Positions 7,361 to 17,212 are shown, numbered from the stretch's first letter. The stretch is DNA of 64,000 nucleotides from Cupriavidus cauae (GCF_008632125.1 NZ_VWRN01000053.1:248001-312000); one strand, 5' to 3'. Translations and numbers: made by a program. The notes: a model not told the origin generated them from the sequence alone.

Positions 7361-8473
7361 TCAGACCATCTTCTCCAGCCGCCACATCTGATAGCGGAAC
7401 GCCAGCACGGCGCCGAGCAGGATGCCGGCCAGCGCGATGAAGGAACCGATCGCCAGCGTCGACACGCCGGACAGGCCCTGTCCGATCGTGCAGCCCAGCG
7501 CGGTCACGCCGCCCGCGCCCATCAGGATGCCGCCGACGATATGGTTGGCGACGTCCTCGGCGTTGCCGAAGCCTTCCCAGCGGAAGGTGCGCGAGGCCAG
7601 CGCATAGGCCGCCGCGCCGGCGATCACGCCGATCACGCTGACGATGCCGACCGTCAGCACCTTGCTCTTGTCGCTGAACATCATCAGCCAGTCCAGCGTA
7701 TAGGCATACGGCGCGACGAAGCTCAGGCTTTCCATGCGGCCGCTGTTGGTGGCGACGAACACCTCTTCGAGCGTGTTCGGATCTTCCGGCACGAAGCCGA
7801 GATGGCCGGACACGTACCACATCGCCACGATGATCAGGCCGACCGCGATGCCGCCGAGCAGGTTGTCGAAGGTGCGGAACCCCTTGCCGGCCAGCGCCCA
7901 CAGCGACAGCACGCCGCCGAGCAGCAGTCCCAGCACCAGCTGCAGCGTGCCGCGCGACAGGCCGGTCTGCGCCAGCAACGACGGCAGGTCCTGCGAGGTC
8001 GGCAGCTGCATCGCGACGGCGTCCACCGTGTTCACGCGGATCACGCCGAACAGGCCGCGCAGCGTCATATAGGCCGACAGGCCCAGGAACACGAACACCA
8101 CCAGCGACTTCAGGTTGCCGGCGCCGATCCGCACCAGCGTCTTGCTGCCGCAGCCCGAGGCCAGCACCATGCCGAAGCCGAACAGCAGCCCGCCCACCAG
8201 CGCCGACAGCCAGGCCAGCTTGTCGGCCGCGTAGATGGTCCGCGCCGGATCGATCAGACCCGACCACGCCAGCACGCCGGTGCCGATCATGGCGACGCCG
8301 ATCGCCAGCACCCACATGCGCATGCGAGTCCAGTCGCCCATGTTGACGATGTCGGAGACGGCGCCCATGGTGCAGAAGTGCGTGCGCTGCAGGACCGCCC
8401 CGAACAGGAAGGTCAGGGCGAAGGTGCAGACCAGCACGGTGCGCGTCAGCGCGGGGACGTCGATTTCAGGCAT
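7361..8473 (-). CDS. YeeE/YedE family transporter (TsuA-like thiosulfate uptake)
   Basis: This 370-residue membrane protein has about ten hydrophobic segments and three conserved cysteine motifs, HFCTMGAVSD, ASGCGSKTL and ALGCTIGQGLSG, which line the path in the YeeE/TsuA thiosulfate transporter structure. By family knowledge it imports thiosulfate or a related sulfur compound for cysteine biosynthesis. It is full length, with both repeats of the fold in one chain. No TusA-like (YeeD) partner gene is adjacent, so the substrate is an inference. It lies 81 bp downstream of queC on the same strand. Confidence 0.88.
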   Translation of the reverse strand: MPEIDVPALTRTVLVCTFALTFLFGAVLQRTHFCTMGAVSDIVNMGDWTRMRMWVLAIGVAMIGTGVLAWSGLIDPARTIYAADKLAWLSALVGGLLFGFGMVLASGCGSKTLVRIGAGNLKSLVVFVFLGLSAYMTLRGLFGVIRVNTVDAVAMQLPTSQDLPSLLAQTGLSRGTLQLVLGLLLGGVLSLWALAGKGFRTFDNLLGGIAVGLIIVAMWYVSGHLGFVPEDPNTLEEVFVATNSGRMESLSFVAPYAYTLDWLMMFSDKSKVLTVGIVSVIGVIAGAAAYALASRTFRWEGFGNAEDVANHIVGGILMGAGGVTALGCTIGQGLSGVSTLAIGSFIALAGILLGAVLAFRYQMWRLEKMV

Positions 8474-8554
8474 GGCGGATTGCCGGTGGCAGGACGGTAA
8501 GGGATAGGCGGAACAGGCGGAAAAGCCGGAAAAGCGGGACCGCGGCGAGCAGCA

Positions 8555-9238
8555 TCACGCGGCGTTCTGGTAACGGGTAGGATCGGGCACGCCCGCGGCC
8601 TCGAAGCCCGCGCGGCGGATCCGGCAGGAATCGCAGACGCCGCAGGCGCGGCCCTGCTCGTCGGCCTGGTAGCACGACACGGTCATGCCGTAGTCGACGC
8701 CGAGCCGGACCCCGGCCTGGATGATCTCCGCCTTGGTCATGTCGATGATCGGTGCGTGGACGCGGATGCGCTCGCCCTCGACGCCGGCCTTGGTGGCCAG
8801 ATTGGCCAGCGCCTCGTAGGCCTGGACGTATTCCGGACGGCAGTCGGGATAGCCCGAATAATCCACCGCATTGGCGCCGAAGAACAGGTCGCGGCCGCCA
8901 ATCGCCTCGGCCCAGCCGAGCGCCAGCGACAGCATGATGGTATTGCGCGCCGGCACGTACGTCACCGGGATACCGCCCGCCGCGCCGTCGGTCGGCACAT
9001 CCAGCGCGTCGTCGGTCAGCGCCGAGCCGCCGAAGCGGCGCAGATCGAGATCGACGATCTCGTGCCGCTTCGCGCCCAGCGCCGCGGCGACACGCTTGGC
9101 GGCCTCGAGCTCCGACGAATGCCGCTGGCCATAGCGCATCGACAGCGCATAGGTCTCGAAGCCCTGGGCATTGGCCATGGCGAGCACGGTGGCGGAGTCC
9201 AGACCGCCGGAAAGCAGGACGATTGCGCGTTGGGTCAT
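8555..9238 (-). CDS. queC: 7-cyano-7-deazaguanine synthase
   Basis: This 227-residue protein has the PP-loop SGGLDS at residues 10-15 and four zinc-ligand cysteines near the C-terminus (Cys189, 199, 202 and 205). QueC converts 7-carboxy-7-deazaguanine to preQ0 with ATP and ammonia, a step in queuosine tRNA modification. Length and motifs are complete. It follows the cpoB terminator, so it is probably transcribed from its own promoter. No preQ1 riboswitch was seen upstream. Confidence 0.96.
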   Translation of the reverse strand: MTQRAIVLLSGGLDSATVLAMANAQGFETYALSMRYGQRHSSELEAAKRVAAALGAKRHEIVDLDLRRFGGSALTDDALDVPTDGAAGGIPVTYVPARNTIMLSLALGWAEAIGGRDLFFGANAVDYSGYPDCRPEYVQAYEALANLATKAGVEGERIRVHAPIIDMTKAEIIQAGVRLGVDYGMTVSCYQADEQGRACGVCDSCRIRRAGFEAAGVPDPTRYQNAA

Positions 9239-9324
9239 CTCGGGGCGGCGCGTGCCGGGTAGCGGCGAAGGACCAGCAGGCCTTCGCGGTATATCGGGGA
9301 ACCCGTTATTTTAGCGCGACCACG

Positions 9325-9350
9325 AAAAAAGGCCCGCTTGCGCGGGCCTT
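9325..9350 (-). terminator. Terminator of the tol-pal operon
   Basis: AAGGCCCGC (9329-9337), loop TTGC, GCGGGCCTT (9342-9350), followed on the minus strand by a run of six T. It ends leftward transcription after cpoB. Between it and cpoB lies a short CGACTTCGGCG repeat (about 9387-9425). Confidence 0.85.
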
Positions 9351-9461
9351 GGCACCTGGGACGCCGGCGTCGCCGCCTCGAGAATCGCTCGACTTCGGCG
9401 CTCGACTTCGGCGTTCGACTTCGGCGCTGTACCTCGGCGCGCCTTGCTGCTTCGGCGTGCC

Positions 9462-10220
9462 TTACTTCAGCGTCTTCAACCGGTTGCTGGCCGCCTGGGC
9501 GCCCTCGGTGCCGGGATACTTGGCCACCACCTGCTCGAGCGTCTTGCGCGCCGCCGCCTTCTGGTTCGATTCCAGCTGGTTGTTGGCGATGGCGATCATC
9601 GCGTCGGGCACCTTGGGGTGCGTCGGATTGGCCTGCACCATGTTCTGCAGCACCGTGATCGAGCCGCGGTAGTCGCGCTGGGCATACAGCGAATTGCCCA
9701 GCCAGTACTGCGCCAGCGGCAGGTACGGGCTCTGCGGATACTTCTTGATGAAGGCCGAGAAGTTGGCGCCGGCGCCCTTGAAGTCCCCGGTCTGGAACTG
9801 CTTGAGCGCGGCGTCGTACTCTGTCTTCTCGCCCGGTTGGGCCAGGCCCTGCTGGCCTTCCACGGTGACCTGCTGCGGCTCGAACTTCTTGAGCCGCGCG
9901 TCCAGGTCCGCGTAGTAGTCCTTCTGCTGGCGCTGCAGATTGGCGACCTCGTTCTGCAGCACCTCGTTCTGGCCCCGCAGGCGCGCCACTTCCTGGCGCA
10001 TCCCTTCGAGCTGGTTCTGGATATCGATCTGGGCCCGGCTGTTCTGGTCGATCCGCTGCGAGGCAGTGGCTTGGAAGCCATTGAACTGCTCTCGCAGCGT
10101 GATGATGGCGCGACGCGCCTCGTCATCGTCGAAGACACCGGCCTGTGCCTGGGCGGCCGGCAACAGGCCGGCACAAACTGCGGCGACTAGCCACGACAGA
10201 GTAGAGACGCGTGCTTTCAT
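9462..10220 (-). CDS. cpoB: Cell division coordinator CpoB (YbgF)
   Basis: This 252-residue periplasmic protein starts with a signal peptide (cleavage expected after AAQAQA, about residue 26). A trimerising coiled coil follows at about residues 35-115, with QNEVLQNEVANLQRQQ. The C-terminal TPR domain at about 130-250 contains YDAALKQFQTGDF and YLPLAQYWLGNSLYAQ. CpoB links peptidoglycan synthesis with outer-membrane constriction by binding TolA and PBP1B. It is the last gene of the tol-pal operon, 54 bp after pal, and is followed by a terminator. Confidence 0.94.
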   Translation of the reverse strand: MKARVSTLSWLVAAVCAGLLPAAQAQAGVFDDDEARRAIITLREQFNGFQATASQRIDQNSRAQIDIQNQLEGMRQEVARLRGQNEVLQNEVANLQRQQKDYYADLDARLKKFEPQQVTVEGQQGLAQPGEKTEYDAALKQFQTGDFKGAGANFSAFIKKYPQSPYLPLAQYWLGNSLYAQRDYRGSITVLQNMVQANPTHPKVPDAMIAIANNQLESNQKAAARKTLEQVVAKYPGTEGAQAASNRLKTLK

Positions 10221-10274
10221 GGATCGACTTTCTTCAGCGCGGGATCAACGGATCGAAACGAATCCAGACGGGAA

Positions 10275-10790
10275 TCAATAGACGATGTCGGCGCGGCGGT
10301 TCTCGGCCCACGACGCTTCGTCATGACCCAGCGCCTTGGGCTTTTCCTTGCCCAGGCTCACGGCCTCCATCTGGCTCTCGGGCACGCCCATGGTCGCCAG
10401 CGAACGGCGCACCGCCTCGGCACGCTTCTGGCCCAGCGCCAGGTTGTACTCGCTGGTACCGCGCTCGTCGGTGTTGCCCTGGATCAGGATGCGGCGGCTG
10501 CGGTTGCCCTGCAGGTACTTGGCGTGCTCGTTCAGCATGCCCTGGTATTCCGGCTTGACGCTGTAGCTGTCGAAGTCGAAATAGACGCTGCGGCGGGCCA
10601 GCGGGCTGTTCGGGTCGTTCAGCGGATCGCGCGAGACGTCGACCGGCGCGACGGCGCGCGGATCGGTGGTCGAGGTGCCGCCGGTGCCGGCACCGGCCTT
10701 GGCGGAGTCGTCGAGCTTGACGCCCGACGAGCAGGCGCCGAGGGTCAGCAGAACGGCGATGGCGAGAGACTTGGTGATCATGTTGGACAT
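10275..10790 (-). CDS. pal: Peptidoglycan-associated lipoprotein Pal
   Basis: This 171-residue lipoprotein has lipobox LTLGAC with Cys20 as the lipidated residue. A Ser/Thr/Gly/Asp linker follows, then an OmpA-like domain from about residue 65 to 171 with YFDFDSYSVKPEY and GNTDERGTSEYNLALGQKRA, which binds meso-diaminopimelate of peptidoglycan. Pal anchors the outer membrane and is mobilised by TolB and TolQRA during division. It lies 21 bp after tolB in the operon. Confidence 0.96.
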   Translation of the reverse strand: MSNMITKSLAIAVLLTLGACSSGVKLDDSAKAGAGTGGTSTTDPRAVAPVDVSRDPLNDPNSPLARRSVYFDFDSYSVKPEYQGMLNEHAKYLQGNRSRRILIQGNTDERGTSEYNLALGQKRAEAVRRSLATMGVPESQMEAVSLGKEKPKALGHDEASWAENRRADIVY

Positions 10791-10811
10791 GGTAGGAGGC
10801 TCCTGTTTCTG

Positions 10812-12158
10812 TTATTGCATGAAGGGGCCCCAGGACGGCTCGCGAACCTCGCCGGACTGGAGCGACAAAACCTGCTTGGTACGTCCATCGGTCGACACCG
10901 CCGCCAGCACCGCGCGACCGCCGACGCGAGTGGCGTAGAGAATGTACTTGCCGTTTGCGGCGAAGCTGGGCGCCTCGTCGTTGGCCGTGTCGGTCAGCGC
11001 GGTGACATCGCCGCTGCCCAGGTCCATCAGCTGCAGCTTGAAGCCGCCGCCGCGGCTAATGTACGCCAGTTGCTTGCCGTCCGGCGAAACCCGCGGGCTG
11101 ACGTTGTAGTTGCCCTTGAAGGTCACGCGCTGGGCCGCGCCCGACTCCTCGCCGGCGGCCGGCATGCGGTAGATCTGCGGCGCGCCGCCGCGGTCGCTGG
11201 TGAAATAGATATGGCGGCCGTCCGGCGAATACTGCGGCTCGGTATCGATCGCGCTGCTGCGGCTCAGGCGGCGCAGCCCCGAACCGTCGGCACTGACCTG
11301 ATAGATCTGCGTATTGCCGTCGCGCGACAGCGCCAGCGCCAGATGGCGGCCGTCCGGAGACCATGCCGGGGCGCTGTTGTTGCCCTTCTGGTTCGACACC
11401 AGCGTGCGGCGGCCCGTGGCGAGGTCATGCACATAGACCACCGGCTTCTTCGCCTCGAACGAGACATAGGCCACCTTGGCACCGTCCGGCGACCACGACG
11501 GCGAGATGATGGGCTCGTTGCTGGTCAGCGCGACGCGCGAATTCTGGCCGTCGGAGTCCGAGATCAGCAGCTGGAAGCGGTTGCCGACGCGCGAGACGTA
11601 GGAGAGCCGGGTCGCGAACACGCCGCGCTCGCCCAGCAGCTTCTCGTAGATATAGTCGGCGATCTTGTGCGCGGTCACGCGCAGCTGGTCCTGGCCGACG
11701 GTAAAGGCCAGGCCGCCCAGGCTGGCGCCCTTGACGGTGTCGTACAGGCGGAAGCGGACCTCGTAGCGGCCGCCGCCGGCCGGCGTGACGCTGCCGGCCA
11801 CGAAGGCGTCGGCGCCGCGGGTCTTCCAGCCGGCCAGGTCGACGTTGGCGGTTTCCGGGACGGTGGCGCCGGCCACGTCGACGTTGCGGAAGCGCCCGCT
11901 GCGCTGCAGGTCGGCGCGGATGATCGCCGTCAGATTGGTCGGCGCCGCGCCTTCATTCTGGAAGTTGGCGACGGCAATCGGGAACTGGCTGGAGCCGACG
12001 CCGGAGATTTCGACGTTCAGCTGCGCGTGGGCCGTGCCCATCGTCAGCATCATGGCCAGCGCCATGGTGATCCAGGCGAGTACGGCCGCACGGACGGTGC
12101 GCCGGTTGGCGAGGGGGTTGGCTGGGGTGCGTTGGCGGAGGGCCAAAAGCGGTCGCAT
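10812..12158 (-). CDS. tolB: Tol-Pal system protein TolB
   Basis: This 448-residue periplasmic protein has a long signal peptide (about 45 residues, ending GTAHAQ), an N-terminal alpha/beta domain, and a beta-propeller with repeated SPDG motifs (SPSWSPDGAKVAYVS, APAWSPDGRHLALAL, EPQYSPDGRHIYF, SPRVSPDGKQLAY). TolB binds Pal and, through its N-terminal TolA box, TolA. A GAGGAG ribosome-binding site precedes the ATG. About 170 bp separate it from tolA, so a secondary promoter is possible. Confidence 0.96.
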   Translation of the reverse strand: MRPLLALRQRTPANPLANRRTVRAAVLAWITMALAMMLTMGTAHAQLNVEISGVGSSQFPIAVANFQNEGAAPTNLTAIIRADLQRSGRFRNVDVAGATVPETANVDLAGWKTRGADAFVAGSVTPAGGGRYEVRFRLYDTVKGASLGGLAFTVGQDQLRVTAHKIADYIYEKLLGERGVFATRLSYVSRVGNRFQLLISDSDGQNSRVALTSNEPIISPSWSPDGAKVAYVSFEAKKPVVYVHDLATGRRTLVSNQKGNNSAPAWSPDGRHLALALSRDGNTQIYQVSADGSGLRRLSRSSAIDTEPQYSPDGRHIYFTSDRGGAPQIYRMPAAGEESGAAQRVTFKGNYNVSPRVSPDGKQLAYISRGGGFKLQLMDLGSGDVTALTDTANDEAPSFAANGKYILYATRVGGRAVLAAVSTDGRTKQVLSLQSGEVREPSWGPFMQ

Positions 12159-12328
12159 GCTGCTCCTCTATCTATATCGAGATCGTCAATCGATGCATCG
12201 GACGCGTCGGCAACGGCGCGCGGAGCGAGGCGCCGCCGGGCCGCGCCAGGCAACCGTCGATGGTAGCCAGCCGCCCGGCGGCCAGCGATCCCGGTTGCAC
12301 TATGTTGCAAATCATACGCTTCCCTGCC

Positions 12329-13303
12329 TCAGTCCTTGGGCCGGAAAGTGATCGTGAAGCTGGACGGCGCCTTGCCGTTGTCGTCGCGCGGCAGCGGGTC
12401 GGAACGCTCGACCGCGCGCAGCACGGCGTTGTCCCAGGCCGAATTGCCGCTGGACTTGGACAGGCGGGCCGACAGCAGCGAGCCGTCCGGCGCCAGCGAC
12501 ACCGACACCACGGCGGTCGGGTTGCCCTGCACGTCCTCGGTAAAGACGATGTTCGGCTTGACCCGGCGGCGCACCTTGTCGGCGTAGCCCGGCGAGGCGC
12601 GGCCGCCCGAACCGGCGTTGTCGGAGGTGCCGCCGCCCGAGCCGCTGCCGCCGGCCAGCGCCTTCAGGCGGGCCAGTTCGGCCTGGCGCTGGGCGTTGGC
12701 GGCGGCCTCGCGCTTGGCCTTCGCCTCCGCGTCTGCCTTCGCCTTCGCCTTGGCCTCGGCGTCCGCCTTGGCCTTCTTCGCCTGCTCTTCCTTGCGCTCG
12801 GCCTGTTCCTTGCGCTTCTGCTCCTCGGCGCGCTGCTGGTCTTCCTTGCGCTGGGCCTCCTTGCGCTGTTCTTCCTTGCGCAGGGCTTCCTTGCGCAGGG
12901 CTTCCTTGCGCTGCGCCTCGCGCCGCTCGGCCGCCTCGCGTTCCTCGCGCTCCTGGCGCGCCTTGAGCTCGGCCTGCTTGCGCGCGGCCTCGCGCGCCTC
13001 GGCTTCGCGGCGCTTCTGGCGCTCGAGCGCGATGTCGGCGTCCTCTTCGGGCTTGGGCTGCGCCACGGGCGCCGGCGGCGCCGGCGTCGGCCGGGGCTGG
13101 GGCGGCGGCGGCTCCGGGGCCGGGGTATCGGGGACTTCCTCCCACAGCTCGGCTTCGACGCCGGCGGGGGTGCTGATCTGCCAGTTGACACCGTAGTACA
13201 GCACGATGGCCAGCAGCAGATGCATGAAGAGCGCCAGCAGGAAGGAGCGCAACGTGCCGCGTTCCTTGACCGGCTGATACGGATAGGAGTCGGCGGTCTT
13301 CAT
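12329..13303 (-). CDS. tolA: Tol-Pal system protein TolA
   Basis: This protein has one N-terminal membrane helix (LRSFLLALFMHLLLAIVLYY), a Pro-rich segment, and a very long Ala/Glu/Lys/Arg-rich helical stalk (about residues 90-225) full of repeats such as RKEALRKEALRKEEQRKEAQ. The C-terminal domain (about 240-324) belongs to the TonB/TolA fold, with GNPTAVVSVSLAPDGSLLSA. TolA spans the periplasm and transmits proton-motive energy from TolQR to Pal. I chose the ATG giving MKTADSYPYQPV (324 residues). An ATG 33 bp upstream (13336) is also open, and neither start has a strong ribosome-binding site. Confidence 0.93.
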   Translation of the reverse strand: MKTADSYPYQPVKERGTLRSFLLALFMHLLLAIVLYYGVNWQISTPAGVEAELWEEVPDTPAPEPPPPQPRPTPAPPAPVAQPKPEEDADIALERQKRREAEAREAARKQAELKARQEREEREAAERREAQRKEALRKEALRKEEQRKEAQRKEDQQRAEEQKRKEQAERKEEQAKKAKADAEAKAKAKADAEAKAKREAAANAQRQAELARLKALAGGSGSGGGTSDNAGSGGRASPGYADKVRRRVKPNIVFTEDVQGNPTAVVSVSLAPDGSLLSARLSKSSGNSAWDNAVLRAVERSDPLPRDDNGKAPSSFTITFRPKD

Positions 13304-13354
13304 GGGAAAGGCTAACGGCAAGGTTCCGGGCGACATCCGGTCGTCATCCAGCGG

Positions 13355-13792
13355 TTACTTGGACTTGACCATCAGGCCGACGCGCTTGACGCCATCGGCC
13401 TTCAGTTCGGACATCACGTCGAGCACCGCCTCGTACTTCACCGCACGGGCGGCGGCGATCACCACCGGCTGGTCCGGGTTCTCGTTCTGGCGCTGGTGCA
13501 CGAAGTCCAGCAGGCCCTTGGTGTCGAGCTTGCGCTCGAACGAGGCGCCCTCCGGGCTCTTGCCGCGCGCGGTCAGCGTGCCGTCCTCGTGCACGGTGAC
13601 GACGATCGGCGGGGTCTTCTGCTGCGGCGTGGCGTCGGCCACGGTCGGCAGGTCCACCACGGCGGGGCTGACGATCGGCGCCGCCACCATGAAGATGACG
13701 AGCAGAACCAGCATCACGTCGATATACGGCACGACGTTGATGTCGGCGCTGGCCCGGCGGCGCGAGCCGCCGCGGCGCTGAATGGCTGCCAT
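13355..13792 (-). CDS. tolR: Tol-Pal system protein TolR
   Basis: This 145-residue ExbD/TolR protein has a basic N-terminus, one membrane helix with the proton-path aspartate (INVVPYIDVMLVLLVIFMV), and a periplasmic domain ending GVKRVGLMVKSK. It forms the TolQ-TolR motor. It lies 25 bp after tolQ and about 18-50 bp before tolA, depending on the tolA start. Confidence 0.96.
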   Translation of the reverse strand: MAAIQRRGGSRRRASADINVVPYIDVMLVLLVIFMVAAPIVSPAVVDLPTVADATPQQKTPPIVVTVHEDGTLTARGKSPEGASFERKLDTKGLLDFVHQRQNENPDQPVVIAAARAVKYEAVLDVMSELKADGVKRVGLMVKSK

Positions 13793-13817
13793 GCTGCGCT
13801 TCTCCTTGGCCTGGCCT

Positions 13818-14497
<680 letters not shown>

Positions 14498-14501
<4 letters not shown>

Positions 14502-14902
14502 CGAGCGGTCTTGATGGTTGCGAGGACGGATGCGGGAATCGGCGCCGGGCGGAAGCTGTCGCGGTCCACGCATCCCACCCGGATCGTGCCCGCGGCCAGC
14601 ATCAGCGGCCCGCGCCACGCTTCCTGGGCGAATTGGACCGAGGCCGGCCCGACCCGTTCAATACGGGTGCGGATCTCCAGCAGGTCGTCCAGCCGGGCGG
14701 GCGCATTGTATTCCACCGCCGTGCTGCGCACGACAAAGACCACGCCCGATTCGTCGGCGAGGGCCTGCTGCTCGATACCGAGCGAGCGCAGCCATTCGGT
14801 GCGCGCACGTTCGAAAAACTTTAGGTAGTTGGCGTAGAACACCACCCCGCCGGCGTCGGTGTCTTCCCAGTAGACGCGCAGCGGCCATACGAAATTCGTC
14901 AT
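14498..14902 (-). CDS. ybgC: Tol-Pal-associated acyl-CoA thioesterase YbgC
   Basis: This 134-residue hotdog-fold protein has the 4-hydroxybenzoyl-CoA thioesterase signature VYWEDTDAGGVVFYANYLKFFERARTEWLR, where the Asp of EDTDAGG is catalytic. YbgC hydrolyses short-chain or malonyl-type acyl-CoA and is conserved as the first gene of the tol-pal operon. The chosen start gives MTNFVWPLRVYWED, the usual N-terminus. Its stop overlaps the tolQ start. Confidence 0.94.
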
Positions 14903-15056
14903 GGCCGCGATTGTAACGGACGCGGGCGCGGCTTCGGTGTCACACGGCGTCCGACAACGCAACGCCGGGCCGTCCTACAGACGGGCGGGCCCCTTCCGGC
15001 CCGCCAGGCCCGTCCCCAAGCACGTCCCAAGCCCCGTCCCAGGCGGCCTGGCCGGC

Positions 15057-15085
15057 TTGCGGCGAGCCGGGGCCTCGCGTAAACT
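15057..15085 (+). promoter_or_regulatory. Predicted glyA promoter
   Basis: TTGCGG (15057-15062), a 17-bp spacer and TAAACT (15080-15085). Transcription would begin near 15092, just ahead of the structured leader. The rest of 14903-15056 holds no gene, only GC-rich sequence between divergent ybgC and glyA. Confidence 0.55.
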
Positions 15086-15102
15086 CCGGCCAACCATTCC
15101 AC

Positions 15103-15255
15103 CTTGCGCGACTGGCGAAGTCAGTGGGTACTACCACGAGGAAGCGCAAGATCTCTGGCGCCAAGCCACCGGAAGCGGTCCGAAGCCAGGGCGCGACGCC
15201 CGGCCCCGGCCCCTTGCGATAGCCGCCGCGCCTGCCGCTCGCCTGGGCCAGCGAA
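15103..15255 (+). ncRNA. Probable ZTP riboswitch (pfl RNA) in the glyA leader
   Basis: CTTGCGC (15103-15109) pairs perfectly with GCGCAAG (15144-15150). Inside this helix are GACTGGCGA and a hairpin GTGGGTACTACCAC followed by GAGGAA. After a variable linker comes CGCCTGGGCCAGCG (about 15240-15253), whose GCCAG can pair with CTGGC of the first domain. This two-part layout with the 3' CGCCTGGGC signature matches my knowledge of the pfl/ZTP aptamer, which senses the folate-stress signal ZTP and activates one-carbon and purine genes, including glyA. A GCAGGG/CCCTGC hairpin at 15262-15277 may belong to the expression platform. The rest of the leader to 15427 shows nothing further. Confidence 0.75.
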
Positions 15256-15427
15256 TGGGAAGCAGGGTGCGCCCTGCGCCGCCAGTCCCGGGCCCCCGCC
15301 CAGGCCGGCGACGCGGTTCGCATGCGTCTTCCCCGCGCGCCCTACCGTCGTTCCGTTCCCGTATCCTTCGGTCAATCCGCCGTCATTGCACGGTTTTCAC
15401 CGATCCTTCTACAGACGAGTTTTCGCC

Positions 15428-16675
15428 ATGTTCGAACGCAGCCGCTACACGATCGACCAGATCGATCCCGAACTCTGGTCCGCCATCCAGCAGGAAAATC
15501 AGCGCCAGGAAGACCATATCGAGCTGATCGCCTCCGAGAACTACACCTCGCCGGCCGTGATGGCCGCGCAGGGCTCGCAGCTGACCAACAAGTACGCCGA
15601 GGGCTATCCCGGCAAGCGCTACTACGGCGGCTGCGAATATGTCGACGTCGTCGAGCAGCTCGCGATCGACCGCGTCAAGCAACTGTTCGGCGCCGAGGCC
15701 GCCAACGTGCAGCCGAACTCGGGCTCGCAGGCCAACCAGGGCGTGTTCTTCGCCGTGCTCAAGCCGGGCGACACCATCATGGGCATGAGCCTGGCCGAAG
15801 GCGGCCACCTGACCCACGGCATGGCGCTGAACATGAGCGGCAAGTGGTTCAACGTGGTCAGCTACGGCCTGAACGCCGACGAGGACATCGACTACGGCGC
15901 GCTGGAAAAGCTGGCCCAGGAGAAGAAGCCGAAGCTGATCATCGCCGGCGCGTCGGCCTTCTCGCTGCGCATCGACTTCGAGCGCATCGCCGCCGTGGCC
16001 AAGTCGGTCGGCGCCTATTTCATGGTCGACATGGCGCACTACGCCGGCCTGATCGCCGCGGGCGTCTACCCGAACCCGGTGCCGCACGCGGACTTCGTCA
16101 CCACCACCACGCACAAGAGCCTGCGCGGCCCGCGCGGCGGCGTGATCCTGATGAAGGCCGAGCATGAGAAGGCCATCAACTCGGCGATCTTCCCCGGCAT
16201 CCAGGGCGGCCCGCTGATGCACGTGATCGCCGGCAAGGCGGTCGCGTTCAAGGAAGCGCTGTCGCCGGAGTTCAAGGCCTATCAGCAGCAGGTCGTCAGG
16301 AACGCCCAGGCGCTGGCCGAGACGCTGATCGCGCGCGGCCTGCGCATCGTCTCGGGCCGCACCGAGAGCCACGTGATGCTGGTCGACCTGCGCGCCAAGC
16401 AGATCACCGGCAAGGAAGCCGAGAAGATCCTGGGCGACGCGCATATCACGGTCAACAAGAACGCGATCCCCAACGATCCGGAAAAGCCGTTTGTCACCTC
16501 GGGCATCCGCCTGGGTTCGCCGGCGATGACCACGCGCGGCTTCAAGGAAGAGGAAGCCCGCCAGGTCGCCAACCTGATCGCCGACGTGCTCGACAACCCG
16601 CACGATGCCGACAACATCGCGCGCGTGCGCGAGCAGGTTGCGGCGCTGACCAAGCGCTTCCCGGTCTACGGCTGA
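15428..16675 (+). CDS. glyA: Serine hydroxymethyltransferase
   Basis: This 415-residue PLP enzyme interconverts serine and glycine with tetrahydrofolate. The N-terminus MFERSRYTIDQIDPELW and length are standard for bacterial GlyA. The PLP-lysine motif TTTTHKSLRGPRGG and the ligand region ELIASENYTSPAVM are intact. The reading frame is open further upstream, but that part overlaps the leader RNA. It is the housekeeping copy; a second, divergent copy lies on the element at about 39-40 kb. nrdR follows after 72 bp containing GC-rich inverted repeats. Confidence 0.97.
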   Translation: MFERSRYTIDQIDPELWSAIQQENQRQEDHIELIASENYTSPAVMAAQGSQLTNKYAEGYPGKRYYGGCEYVDVVEQLAIDRVKQLFGAEAANVQPNSGSQANQGVFFAVLKPGDTIMGMSLAEGGHLTHGMALNMSGKWFNVVSYGLNADEDIDYGALEKLAQEKKPKLIIAGASAFSLRIDFERIAAVAKSVGAYFMVDMAHYAGLIAAGVYPNPVPHADFVTTTTHKSLRGPRGGVILMKAEHEKAINSAIFPGIQGGPLMHVIAGKAVAFKEALSPEFKAYQQQVVRNAQALAETLIARGLRIVSGRTESHVMLVDLRAKQITGKEAEKILGDAHITVNKNAIPNDPEKPFVTSGIRLGSPAMTTRGFKEEEARQVANLIADVLDNPHDADNIARVREQVAALTKRFPVYG

Positions 16676-16747
16676 TCGGCCGTCGCCGCGCGCGGCCGCT
16701 TCGGCGGGCGGCGCGCGGCCGCTCAACCTCCGCCTCCAGGTGGTCCG

Positions 16748-17212
16748 ATGAAATGTCCCTTCTGCGGTCACTCCAATACCCAGGTGCTCGACACCCGCAT
16801 GTCCGAGGAAGGCGATACCGTGCGCCGGCGCCGCCGTTGCGAGGCCTGCGATCGGCGCTTCACCACCTATGAGCGGATCGAGCTGTTCTTTCCGGCCATC
16901 GTCAAGAAGAACGGCAGCCGCGTCGATTACGCGCGCAGCAAGCTGAAGGATTCGATGCGGCTGGCCCTGCGCAAGCGGCCGGTCTCGGCCGAGGCCATCG
17001 ACGAGGCGATCGCGCGCATCGAGGAAAAGCTGCTGGCGCTGGGACAGAAGGAAATCCCGAGCAGCCAGGTCGGCGAACTGGTGATGCGCGAACTGCGCAA
17101 GCTCGACAAGATCGCCTATATCCGTTTCGCTTCGGTGTACCGCAGCTTCGAGGACGTGTCGGAGTTCTCCGACGTGCTGGCTGAAGTCAGCTCGACCAAC
17201 GGCAAGCGCTGA
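16748..17212 (+). CDS. nrdR: Transcriptional repressor NrdR
   Basis: This 154-residue protein begins with a zinc ribbon (MKCPFCGHSNTQVLDTR ... RRRRRCEACDRRFTTYER, four cysteines) and continues with an ATP-cone domain (about residues 49-139). NrdR represses ribonucleotide reductase genes in response to dATP/ATP. It lies directly after glyA, as in many betaproteobacteria. Confidence 0.97.
   Translation: MKCPFCGHSNTQVLDTRMSEEGDTVRRRRRCEACDRRFTTYERIELFFPAIVKKNGSRVDYARSKLKDSMRLALRKRPVSAEAIDEAIARIEEKLLALGQKEIPSSQVGELVMRELRKLDKIAYIRFASVYRSFEDVSEFSDVLAEVSSTNGKR

Noticed and set aside
10323..12266. A 647-codon open frame antisense to pal and tolB
   Set aside because: Its composition is the reverse complement of conserved Tol-Pal genes with no recognisable motif.
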